Translations under genes and position numbers: made by a program
Shown: positions 52,935 through 61,305 of the stretch, one piece after another
Layout of the letters: each line of letters starts with the position of its first letter
Numbering within the stretch: the stretch's first letter is position 1
Assembly (NCBI GenBank): GCA_964558465.1
Contig: CAZLEF010000026.1
Span: 19,396-83,395 of the forward strand
Length of the DNA: 64,000 nt
Direction: 5' to 3'
DNA from: JACJYC01 sp964558465
GTDB lineage: Bacteria > Bacteroidota > Bacteroidia > Chitinophagales > Saprospiraceae
The notes under the pieces: model-generated
Database searches by the model: none
Seen by the model: only the letters and a program-made list of their open reading frames with translations
What the model was told of the DNA's origin: nothing

Positions 52935-55697
52935 ATGGCCAAAAGCAAAAATAAAAGCGATATCGACAAATCTGCGCCACAAAACGGCCAGGACCATATC
53001 ATCACCCTTGGAGGCATGTACGAAGATTACTTCCTCGACTATGCCTCCTATGTCATCCTGGAAAGGGCTGTGCCGGCCATCACCGACGGACTGAAACCCG
53101 TGCAGCGGCGCATCCTGCACGCCCTGCGGGAAATGGACGACGGGCGCTTCCACAAGGTCGCCAACGTCATTGGCCAGACCATGCAATACCACCCGCACGG
53201 CGACGCAGCCATCGGGGACGCGCTGGTCAACCTCGGCCAGAAAGACCTGCTCATCGACACCCAGGGCAACTGGGGCGATATCCGCACCGGCGACAGCGCG
53301 GCAGCCTCCCGGTATATCGAGGCGCGCCTCACCAAATTTGCGCTTGAGGTCGCCTTCAACGCCCAAACCACCGAATGGCAGCTTTCCTACGACGGCCGCA
53401 AACGCGAACCCGTGGCCCTGCCCATGAAGTTCCCGCTCCTGCTGGCCCAGGGCGCCGACGGCATCGCCGTGGGTTTGTCCACCAAGATCCTGCCTCATAA
53501 TTTTATCGAACTGATCAAAGCCTCGATCAAACTGCTTCAAGGCAAAAAGGTCAGGATCTACCCCGATTTCCAGACCGGAGGCTCCATCGACGTCACGGAC
53601 TACAACGGCGGCAAACGCGGCGGACGGGTGAAGATCCGGGCAAAAATCGAGAAACTCGACAAACAAACCCTGGCCGTCCGGGAGCTACCCTACGGCGAAA
53701 CCACCACTACCCTGATCGAAAGCATCCTCAAGGCCGCCGAAAAAGGCAAGATCAAGGTCAAAAAAGTCACCGACAATACTGCGGCTGAGGTAGAGATCCT
53801 CATCGAACTGGCGCCGGGCGTTTCCCCGGATGTGACGATCGACGCGCTTTACGCCTTCACCAAATGCGAAACGCCGGTCTCGCCGAATGCCTGCGTCATT
53901 GTCGACAACAAACCCCATTTTGTCGGGGTGGAGGATATCCTGGAGGTTTGCACCAACCAGACCCGGGAGTTATTGCGGATGGAACTGGAGATCCAGAAGG
54001 CCGAACTGGAGGAAAAACTTCATTTTGCCAGCCTCGAAAAGATCTTCATTGAAAAACGGATCTACCGCGATATCGAAGAGTGCGAAACCTGGGAAGCCGT
54101 GATGGTCACCATCGATACAGGATTGAAAAAATACGTGGTCGGGCCCGGCGACCAGCCCAAACCCAACGATACCCGCCTGCGCCTGCTGCGGGACATCACG
54201 GAAGAAGATATCATCCGCCTGACCGAGATCCGGATCAAACGCATCTCCAAATTCAATTCCTTCAAGGCCGATGAACTGATCGCCAGGCTCAACGAAGAAC
54301 TTGACGAGGTCAAACACCACCTGGCACACCTGACGGAATATACCATCGCCTATTACGAGCGCCTGTTGGAAAAATATGGCAAAGGCCGCGAACGGCGGAC
54401 GGAGATCACCACGTTCGACGCCATCCAGACCACCGAAGTTGTGGCCAACAACGCCAAGCTGTACGTCAACCGCGAAGAAGGTTTTATCGGCTGGGGCCTG
54501 AAAAAAGATGAATTCGTTTGCGATTGCTCCGATATCGACGACATCATCGTTTTCCGGCGCGACGGCAAATTCCAGGTTTCCCGCATCGCGGAAAAAGTAT
54601 TTGCCGGAAAGGACATTATCCATGTCGACGTCTGGAAGAAAAACGACGACCGCACGACCTACAACCTGGCTTACACCGACGGCAAAAGCGGCCGCGCCAT
54701 GGTGAAGCGATTCAACGTAACCGCCATCACCCGCGACAAGGAATACGACCTGACCATCGGCGCCAAAGGTTCAAAAATTATTTACTTCACCGCCAACCCC
54801 AACGGCGAGGCGGAGGTCATCAACGTGCAGCTCACCCAGGGCTGCAAGGCCAAGATCAAGATCTTTGACTTCGACTTCAGCACCCTGGCCATCAAAGGCC
54901 GCGGGTCGCAGGGCAACATCCTCACCCGGTACCCCATCCGGAAGATCACTTTGAAGGAAGCGGGTAAATCCACCCTGGGCGCCATGGAAATCTGGATGGA
55001 CGAAGTGAGCGGACGTCTCAATACCGACGGCCGGGGCTTGCACCTCGGCGCCTTCGATACCGGCGACACCCTGTTGCTGATCCACAAAAACGGCGAATAC
55101 GAGGTGACGGAAATGGACCTGACCAAACGTTTCAATCCGGACGACCTGGCAGAGATCAGCAAATTCGACCCGGAAACCGTGATCAACGCCGTTTATTTCG
55201 ACGGCAACAAATCCTGGACGATGGTCAAACGCTTCCGGATAGAAACCTCCTCCCTCAACCAGCGTTTTTATTTCCTGAGCGAACATAAAAGCACCAAATT
55301 GCTCTTCGCATCCACCCAGGAGGCTCCCAAAGTGAAATACGCATGGAAAGTGAAAAATGAAAAATTCGAAGCGGATCTGGATATCGCCGCTTTTATGGAC
55401 ATCAAGGGCTGGAAAGCCCTGGGCAATAAACTCAGCGACCAGAAAGTGCTCACCGTGAAGGCATTGGAAACCGCTCAGCCTGAGAAAAAAACAAAACCGA
55501 AAGCAGCCGCCCCGGTTGAAGAGGAAGAAGAACCCGAAGAAGTGATCAAAGTGGAAAAAATCGATCCGGCGCCGGAAGAGAAAAAGAAAACCCCCGGACC
55601 AAAACCCAAAGGCTCAAAAAAACAGGTAGAGAAATTTGGACCGGGCGACAGCATCGATTTTGACATCGAGGACAACGGGCAAGTGAAATTATTTTAG
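52935..55697 (+). CDS. parC: DNA topoisomerase IV / gyrase subunit A (ParC type)
   Basis: A 920-residue type II topoisomerase A subunit. 'YASYVILERAVPAITDGLKPVQRRIL' starts the breakage-reunion domain, and the active-site tyrosine is in 'AAASRYIEARLTKFA'. The C-terminal beta-pinwheel (about 520-790) is followed by an acidic and lysine-rich tail ending 'DSIDFDIEDNGQVKLF'. The Bacteroidota-type pattern ('QRRILHALREMDDGRFHKVANVIG') fits ParC better than GyrA. The partner parE is not here. It decatenates chromosomes in replication. Confidence 0.92.
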   Translation: MAKSKNKSDIDKSAPQNGQDHIITLGGMYEDYFLDYASYVILERAVPAITDGLKPVQRRILHALREMDDGRFHKVANVIGQTMQYHPHGDAAIGDALVNLGQKDLLIDTQGNWGDIRTGDSAAASRYIEARLTKFALEVAFNAQTTEWQLSYDGRKREPVALPMKFPLLLAQGADGIAVGLSTKILPHNFIELIKASIKLLQGKKVRIYPDFQTGGSIDVTDYNGGKRGGRVKIRAKIEKLDKQTLAVRELPYGETTTTLIESILKAAEKGKIKVKKVTDNTAAEVEILIELAPGVSPDVTIDALYAFTKCETPVSPNACVIVDNKPHFVGVEDILEVCTNQTRELLRMELEIQKAELEEKLHFASLEKIFIEKRIYRDIEECETWEAVMVTIDTGLKKYVVGPGDQPKPNDTRLRLLRDITEEDIIRLTEIRIKRISKFNSFKADELIARLNEELDEVKHHLAHLTEYTIAYYERLLEKYGKGRERRTEITTFDAIQTTEVVANNAKLYVNREEGFIGWGLKKDEFVCDCSDIDDIIVFRRDGKFQVSRIAEKVFAGKDIIHVDVWKKNDDRTTYNLAYTDGKSGRAMVKRFNVTAITRDKEYDLTIGAKGSKIIYFTANPNGEAEVINVQLTQGCKAKIKIFDFDFSTLAIKGRGSQGNILTRYPIRKITLKEAGKSTLGAMEIWMDEVSGRLNTDGRGLHLGAFDTGDTLLLIHKNGEYEVTEMDLTKRFNPDDLAEISKFDPETVINAVYFDGNKSWTMVKRFRIETSSLNQRFYFLSEHKSTKLLFASTQEAPKVKYAWKVKNEKFEADLDIAAFMDIKGWKALGNKLSDQKVLTVKALETAQPEKKTKPKAAAPVEEEEEPEEVIKVEKIDPAPEEKKKTPGPKPKGSKKQVEKFGPGDSIDFDIEDNGQVKLF

Positions 55698-55703
55698 CAA
55701 TTT

Positions 55704-55718
55704 GGGAATCTGCTTCCC
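55704..55718. other. Short stem-loop after parC
   Basis: GGGAA and TTCCC with a 5-nt loop, 7 nt after the parC stop codon. It may end transcription, but there is no U-tract. Confidence 0.4.
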
Positions 55719-55756
55719 TGAACGATAATCGGGCTATAAACCCCGGATGTCCTGGA

Positions 55757-55858
55757 ACTAGTGCGACTAGACCGAATTAATTTAACGCTTTTTTTCACTT
55801 TATCTGCTGATTTTCAATAGTTTGACCTGTAATGGAAATTACGGCCTCTGGCACTAGT
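55757..55858. other. 102-bp segment with inverted ends at the dnaE' truncation
   Basis: ACTAGTGC (55757-55764) and GCACTAGT (55851-55858) form exact 8-bp inverted ends. The dnaE' stop codon TAG lies inside the right end. A hairpin GTAAT-GGAA-ATTAC (about 55829-55842) is internal. It may be a remnant of a small mobile element; this is not proven. Confidence 0.35.
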
Positions 55859-57134
55859 AATCTTTAACCTTATCATCCACCCATTCCCAATCCGGGCCGC
55901 ACAATTCACTCAGGTGGTCGGCGATGAAGTCGATTTCGGCTTTGGACAGGCCGAACACCTTGCCGAGTTCGCGGACGGCGGCGTTGAACTGGAAGGTGCT
56001 GTACGTGGCCAGCAGCGCTGTATATTCGCGGCCGTAGCGTTTGAAAATGTAATCGGTGACGTCGTCGCGTTCATCCCAGGAAAAATCAATGTCAAAATCG
56101 GGAGGGGAAGCGCGGTAGGGGTTGATGAACCGTTCGAAGTAGAGATCCAGTTCGAGGGGGTCTACATCAGTGATCCCGATGCAGTAGGCCACAATGGAAT
56201 TGGCGCCGCTGCCCCGCCCGACGTGGTGATAACCCGCTGACCGGGCGTAGCGCACCACGTCCCATGCAATGAGAAAATAGGTGCAAAAATCCTGTTCACG
56301 GATGACTTTCAGTTCGCGGTGCACCCGTTCCAAGGCGGTGCGGTCGTGCAGACCATATCGTTTCCGGCAGCCGTTCAGCGCGAGTTTGGAGAGCAGTTCG
56401 AAGTCGCCGGTTTTGTCGCCGGTAAAATTTTGGCGGTTGTGTTGCAGGCCCGGTTCGAAATCGACCTGGCAGCTATCGATCACCCGCTGTGTATTGCGCA
56501 AAATACCCGGGTATTGGCGGTAATAGGAACGGAGCGTTTCGGGCGGCAGGAGACGGTCGCTGGTTTTGGCCGTATCGCGGGGGCCGAGTTTGGCGATGAC
56601 TGTGTTCAGATCGACGGCCCTCAGCAGGCGGTGCAGGGTCCAGCCTTCGTCATCCAGAAAGGTGACGGGATTGAGGATGACCAGCTTGTGCTGGTGGTGG
56701 CGCAACTCATGGGAGAATAACCGGTTGACGTGTTCAGGCCGGATGCCCAGCAATTCGTTTTCCCGGAATTGGGCCATTGGTTTGGACAGTTTCGGGTGAA
56801 TGACCCAGGTGTTCGCCCAGTCTGGCGGATCGGGCGGCAGGGGTTTGCCCGCTAGCGAGCAGGTGGTCAGCAAGGTGTTCAATTCTTTCCATCCCTCCGG
56901 ATTGCGGGCCAGGCCCAGGTACAGCAACTCTCCAGCTTGCCGGAATTCGACGCCAAGCAGGGGTTTGATGCCGGTTTCACAGCAAAGCTGGTAAAACTCC
57001 AGGGCGCAACTGGTATTGTTGATATCCGTCAGCGCAAGGGCATCTATTCCCCAGGCGGCCGCTTTTTCCACGAGGCGGCGCGGCGGCAGCGTTCCGTAGC
57101 GCAGGCTGAAGTAGGTATGGCAGTTCAGGTACAT
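55854..57134 (-). CDS. Truncated DnaE-like DNA polymerase III alpha
   Basis: A 426-residue N-terminal part of a C-family polymerase, normally about 1000 residues or more. The PHP domain starts 'MYLNCHTYFSLRYGT' with its first metal His replaced by Asn, so it is probably inactive. The palm begins 'GRGSGANSIVAYCIGITDVDPLELDLYFERFINPYRASPPDFDIDF', which keeps two of the three catalytic Asp residues ('DFDID'). The protein stops only 75 residues later, before the third Asp, the fingers and the beta-clamp region; 156 nt downstream lies parC. It should not polymerise. Its ATG is 41 nt after dinB, consistent with a dinB-dnaE cassette (SOS-like translesion pair in other bacteria) that has lost its second half. 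Confidence 0.75.
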   Translation of the reverse strand: MYLNCHTYFSLRYGTLPPRRLVEKAAAWGIDALALTDINNTSCALEFYQLCCETGIKPLLGVEFRQAGELLYLGLARNPEGWKELNTLLTTCSLAGKPLPPDPPDWANTWVIHPKLSKPMAQFRENELLGIRPEHVNRLFSHELRHHQHKLVILNPVTFLDDEGWTLHRLLRAVDLNTVIAKLGPRDTAKTSDRLLPPETLRSYYRQYPGILRNTQRVIDSCQVDFEPGLQHNRQNFTGDKTGDFELLSKLALNGCRKRYGLHDRTALERVHRELKVIREQDFCTYFLIAWDVVRYARSAGYHHVGRGSGANSIVAYCIGITDVDPLELDLYFERFINPYRASPPDFDIDFSWDERDDVTDYIFKRYGREYTALLATYSTFQFNAAVRELGKVFGLSKAEIDFIADHLSELCGPDWEWVDDKVKDY

Positions 57135-57175
57135 GGTCAATTCTTTTCTTTGGTTCCTCAATTCCGTTTTTGAGG

Positions 57176-58327
57176 TTACGGTATTTCTGTGGCGCGGGCG
57201 ATGGATCTTTCGCCAAAGCGTTTCCGGATATTATCCAATGCGTAAAGCAGGCGTTCGTCTTCGTTGGAATCGCGGAACAGTTCCATCTGAGGGTGACCGC
57301 AGACGAGGTTGCTGAATTTGACGCCGACGAGCCGGATAGCCTGGCGGCGTTCATAGAGGCGGTCCAGCAATTCATGGGCGCAATGCAGCAATACAGTATC
57401 ATGGGCCGTGTAAGGGATGCGCTGTTGCCGGGTGTAGGTGTTGAAATCGGAGTAGCGCAGCTTGACGGTCACGCAGGCGGTCAGTTTGCCTGCCTGGCGC
57501 AGTTCGTAGGCGAGGCGGGAGACCATGCCGGTGAGTTTGTCGCGCAGGAAACGGGGGTCGATGGTATCGGATTGGAAGGTGTCTTCGGTCGACATGGATT
57601 GCGGGTCGCGGTAGGGTACAACGGGGCTGTCGTCGATGGCGTTGGCCTTTTTCCAGAGGTCGAGGCCCGGGCTGCCGAATTCGCGTTTTAACAGGACCGG
57701 GGGCAGGTCGCTCAGGGTTTTTACGGTTTTGATACCCATGAGGTTGAGCTTGCGGGCTGTGACATCGCCGACACCGGGCAGTTTCCGGATCGCCAGCGGC
57801 GCGAGGAAAGCTTGTTCCGAGCCACTTTCAACCATGCGGCTGCCATTGGGTTTGGCTTCACCGGCGCCTACTTTGGAGACCAGCTTGTTGACCGATAAGG
57901 CCATGGAAAGCGGCAATCCCGCTTCGTGCAGGAGTTTCCGGCGCAATTCCTGCGACCATTGCCAGCAGCCGATGTAGCGGTCCATGCCGCTCAGGTCCAG
58001 GTAAAACTCGTCGATAGAAGCTTTTTCAAACAAGGGCGCCTCCGATTCGATGACCTCGGTGATGAGTTTGGAATACCGGGTATAGGCGTCCATATCGCCG
58101 CGCAGGACGACAGCGTCGGGGCAAAGGCGCAGGGCCAGTTTCATAGGCATGGCGGAATGAACGCCAAAACTGCGCGCCTCATAACTGCAGGAAGCCACAA
58201 CGCCCCGCCCACCGACGCCGCCGATAATCAGCGGTTTGCCGCGCAGAGCATCGTTGCGCAAACATTCCACGGATGCAAAAAAAGCATCCAGATCCAAGTG
58301 CAGGATAGCCCGCTCAAATGGTCGCAT
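57176..58327 (-). CDS. dinB: DNA polymerase IV (DinB, Y-family)
   Basis: A 383-residue translesion polymerase. 'ILHLDLDAFFASVE' (residues about 7-20) and 'KASIDEFYLDLSGMD' supply the three catalytic acidic residues, and 'VVASCSYEARSFGVHSAMPM' is the fingers motif; 'KLPGVGDVTARKL' is the helix-hairpin-helix. It copies damaged templates with low fidelity. It heads a two-gene operon with the truncated dnaE-like gene. A 20-bp palindrome lies in its promoter, suggesting repression until DNA damage (inference). Confidence 0.93.
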   Translation of the reverse strand: MRPFERAILHLDLDAFFASVECLRNDALRGKPLIIGGVGGRGVVASCSYEARSFGVHSAMPMKLALRLCPDAVVLRGDMDAYTRYSKLITEVIESEAPLFEKASIDEFYLDLSGMDRYIGCWQWSQELRRKLLHEAGLPLSMALSVNKLVSKVGAGEAKPNGSRMVESGSEQAFLAPLAIRKLPGVGDVTARKLNLMGIKTVKTLSDLPPVLLKREFGSPGLDLWKKANAIDDSPVVPYRDPQSMSTEDTFQSDTIDPRFLRDKLTGMVSRLAYELRQAGKLTACVTVKLRYSDFNTYTRQQRIPYTAHDTVLLHCAHELLDRLYERRQAIRLVGVKFSNLVCGHPQMELFRDSNEDERLLYALDNIRKRFGERSIARATEIP

Positions 58328-58364
58328 GTTGTTTTCTCCAGTATGTTTTCAATGCAATTTTAAA

Positions 58365-58394
58365 CAAATTTATGGTTAAAAAATTATTTTTAAC
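58365..58394 (-). promoter_or_regulatory. Promoter of dinB with 20-bp palindrome
   Basis: On the minus strand TAAATTTG (58365-58372) is the -7 box, and GTTAAAAA-TAAT-TTTTTAAC (58375-58394) is a perfect palindrome with 8-bp arms, directly upstream. No TTTG is found at -33. The layout fits a repressor operator. Confidence 0.55.
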
Positions 58395-58487
58395 ACTTTG
58401 TTTTATTTTTTGAAAGCAACCGGAGAGCCGAAAGACAGGTTCTGCCCCTGATTTGTTTTCCACAGAATTAGCGCATGCCGGCCCCGT

Positions 58488-59921
58488 TTACCCGCCGAGT
58501 TCGCCGGCAGCCCACAGGAGTGCAAGGGATAATTTGCGGCATTCTGCCTGGATTTTGATCCTTTTCATGCGGGCTTCGATAAGTTTTTGTTCACGGCTGT
58601 TGAGGAGGAAAACAGAGCTTTCACCGATCTCAAATTTGCGCAACTCGGCATCCAGCAGGATTTGGTAATTGGTGAGCATGTTTTCTGCGAGGGTGAGTTG
58701 CCGGATCGCTGTGGCGAGGTCGGCGTGATATTGCCGGATCTTGTTGGTTACATCCAGGCTTTTTTGCTGGAGGCCGTATTGGGCGTCGAGCAGTTTGACC
58801 GTGGTCAGTTCGACTTTACCCCGTTCTTTCCGGGTAAACAACGGGTATTCGAATTGCAAGCCCCATTTATAGTTTTGGAAAAGAACATTGCTGAGGTTGC
58901 TGTTTCCGCCGTCCGGGTCATAACCGAACCGCCATTTGTCGCCCAGCAGGTTGTATTCCACATCCAGACGGGGTTTGAGTTGTTCCGCGTTCAGGCGTTT
59001 TTCCACTTCCAGCGACCGGATCTTCTGTTGAGCGATTTGTACAGCAGGGTGGGTATTGCGGATCCGGTTCAGCCATTCATCCAGGTTGGCGGGTAAAACC
59101 GGCGGAGGCAGTTCTTCGGGTCGGAGCGGACGGAGCGCTCCGGTGAGCGTCAATGGCAGGCCCTGGTCGTCCCACAAATATCCGGATGCTGCGATACCGG
59201 TTTTTTGGTATTCCAGTGCTGCGTCGGTCAGTTCCATTTGCCGGCTCTGGACCAATAAGAATGCCTCGAGGGTGTCGATGGCAGGTTTGTCGCCTTGCCG
59301 GAAACTCTCTGTGATGCCGGCCTGGCGTTGACGGGCATTTCCGACGGCTTGTTCGAGCATATCGAGGCGGGCAAAAGCTGCCGACCATTCCCAGTAGGCA
59401 GCCAGGGCTTCCATGGCGAGGTCGTTGATCATCCGGCGTTTTTCGGCCTCATTGCTCCGGGCGTTTATACGGGCTTGTTGCAACCCTGCACGCCGGTCGT
59501 CAAAAACCAGGCCCCGGGCCAGGGAAGCGCTGATGCCCGCAACGGCCTGTCCACCGGCCGGAAGTTTGTTTTCCGGGTTGAGGTTGATGCCCGAGGCAGT
59601 GGTGAACGCGCCTTTCAGCGACAAGCCATACCAGGAAGGCGCTTTGACGCCGCTTTCGGACAGCGTAAAATAATCGCTGCCTTTGAATGATTTTTGCTGA
59701 AGGTCGCTGTACACTTTGGGATCGAAATTCCCGCGCATCATGCGTGTATAGGCTTCTGACTGCGCATCGAGGAGATCGGCCTGCCGCGCGACCGGGTGAT
59801 TGGTCAGTACAATATTGAGAAAATCGGTTTGGTGAAAAATATGGACGCTATCCAACGGCTGACCGGAGAGCGCCGGAGGCAGGATGGATATCAACAAAAA
59901 CGCCGACCATTTTTTTGCCAT
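58488..59921 (-). CDS. TolC-family outer-membrane efflux protein
   Basis: A 477-residue outer-membrane channel protein with a signal peptide ('SAFLLISILPPALSG'). Long helices with alternating leucines and coiled-coil regions ('VGNARQRQAGITESFRQGDKPAIDTLEAFLLVQSRQMEL' type) fit the two OEP repeats. It is the last gene of a three-gene export operon, starting 10 nt after the HlyD-like gene. It should form the outer channel for the ABC/HlyD pump. Confidence 0.9.
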   Translation of the reverse strand: MAKKWSAFLLISILPPALSGQPLDSVHIFHQTDFLNIVLTNHPVARQADLLDAQSEAYTRMMRGNFDPKVYSDLQQKSFKGSDYFTLSESGVKAPSWYGLSLKGAFTTASGINLNPENKLPAGGQAVAGISASLARGLVFDDRRAGLQQARINARSNEAEKRRMINDLAMEALAAYWEWSAAFARLDMLEQAVGNARQRQAGITESFRQGDKPAIDTLEAFLLVQSRQMELTDAALEYQKTGIAASGYLWDDQGLPLTLTGALRPLRPEELPPPVLPANLDEWLNRIRNTHPAVQIAQQKIRSLEVEKRLNAEQLKPRLDVEYNLLGDKWRFGYDPDGGNSNLSNVLFQNYKWGLQFEYPLFTRKERGKVELTTVKLLDAQYGLQQKSLDVTNKIRQYHADLATAIRQLTLAENMLTNYQILLDAELRKFEIGESSVFLLNSREQKLIEARMKRIKIQAECRKLSLALLWAAGELGG

Positions 59922-59931
59922 AAAAATCCGG

Positions 59932-61305
59932 TTATTTTAGTGATTTTACCGGTGCTTTGATTTTCAGTTCTTCTTCTGTTGTTCCGAACTGGTAATAATC
60001 CGGAGGGAACCCGTTGAGCTTTCGCCAGATCTCATACCAGACGGGAACCCGCCCAAGCAAGGCGATCCCGTTTGCGCCTGAACCCGGGCGCAGGGCTTTG
60101 GGCCAGGGTTTGCCGCCCGGGTCGGGTCCGACCAGTACCCTGTACGCGCCGTTTTCACTGATCATGTTGTCGATTGCCACGACCCGGCCGCTGAACGCCC
60201 CGAAAGATTGTCCCGGCCAACCGGAGAAAACGATGGCGGGCCAACCGTCGAAAATGAAACGGACCTCCTGACCGGCGCCGACCAGCGGCAGGTCCATGGG
60301 TTTGACATAGAGTTCCACTGCCAGTTCAAAATCCCTGGGCATGATACTCACGACGGGGTCTCCCTCCTTGACCGTTTCGCCGATACCAGGTTTAAGGGCT
60401 TTGGTGACGTAACAATCCTGGGGTGCGGTAATGAAGTAAAACCGGCTGCGAAAAGCATAATTGGCCGAATCGATGCGGAGTTTGCTGATGCTGGCCTCGG
60501 CGTCGTACAGTTCGGAAAGCGTACCGAAGCGGTCCGACCCCGTTTTGGCGATTTTTTGATTATATTCATAGCGGACGGTTTCCAGGTCGAGCCGGGCATT
60601 GACCAATTCGTTGCGGCTGGTTTGCAGTTTGTTGCCGGCAGCCACCCATTTGCTGGTCGTCTCCTGCTTCTTGAGGCGTTTTTCTTCCAGGTCGCTGAGC
60701 GATTTTATACCCTGGTTAAAGAGGGATTGGGTGCGCTGCAACTGTTTGTCAGCAATTTCAAGATCAAGCCGCGCACGTTCCGTTTCGATGCTGTCGGAGG
60801 CGATTTTGAGGATTACCTGCCGGATCTTATTGTTGAGTTGCGACTGTTTGAAAACCAGTTCTGAGCGAAGCGCGTCCGCTTGTTCGTCCAGTGCGGCGGC
60901 TTTGCTCCGGTAGGCATCGATGGCGCCTACCTTGGCATCGACCTGGAGCGCGGTGCGGGGCGTCAGTTCGGGATCGAAGTATTCCGTTTTCACTTCCGAA
61001 ATGTAAACAATGGTATCGCCCTTCCGGAGCAGTTGCCCTTCCTGTACGTACCATTTTTCGATGCGCCCGGCGATGGTTGCATGGATCGTTTGTGGTCTTT
61101 GCTCCGGTCGAAGGGTGGTAACCTTACCTTTGGACTGGATATTCTGCGTCCAGGGGAGGAACATAAAGGCCAGCAAGATCACCAGCAGGCTGGTCAGCCA
61201 GCGGGTGAGCAACCGGTGCGCATTTGACATGCCTGTCATTTGCAGGGATCGCAAGGGCCGGCTGCCAACCCGGGTATTGACTTTGTTGTGCGAAATGTTC
61301 AGCAT
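59932..61305 (-). CDS. HlyD-family membrane-fusion protein
   Basis: A 457-residue periplasmic adaptor. A transmembrane helix at about 33-52 is followed by the lipoyl-like segment 'IAGRIEKWYVQEGQLLRKGD', a long helical hairpin (about 120-270) and a beta-barrel domain ending 'VKSLK'. Its ATG is the base next to the ABC gene stop codon, so the two are translationally coupled. It would link the ABC unit with TolC in type I secretion or efflux. Confidence 0.9.
   Translation of the reverse strand: MLNISHNKVNTRVGSRPLRSLQMTGMSNAHRLLTRWLTSLLVILLAFMFLPWTQNIQSKGKVTTLRPEQRPQTIHATIAGRIEKWYVQEGQLLRKGDTIVYISEVKTEYFDPELTPRTALQVDAKVGAIDAYRSKAAALDEQADALRSELVFKQSQLNNKIRQVILKIASDSIETERARLDLEIADKQLQRTQSLFNQGIKSLSDLEEKRLKKQETTSKWVAAGNKLQTSRNELVNARLDLETVRYEYNQKIAKTGSDRFGTLSELYDAEASISKLRIDSANYAFRSRFYFITAPQDCYVTKALKPGIGETVKEGDPVVSIMPRDFELAVELYVKPMDLPLVGAGQEVRFIFDGWPAIVFSGWPGQSFGAFSGRVVAIDNMISENGAYRVLVGPDPGGKPWPKALRPGSGANGIALLGRVPVWYEIWRKLNGFPPDYYQFGTTEEELKIKAPVKSLK

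Noticed and set aside
57176..58327. ImuB-type mutasome protein instead of DinB
   Set aside because: All three catalytic acidic residues are present, whereas ImuB lacks them; no imuA gene.
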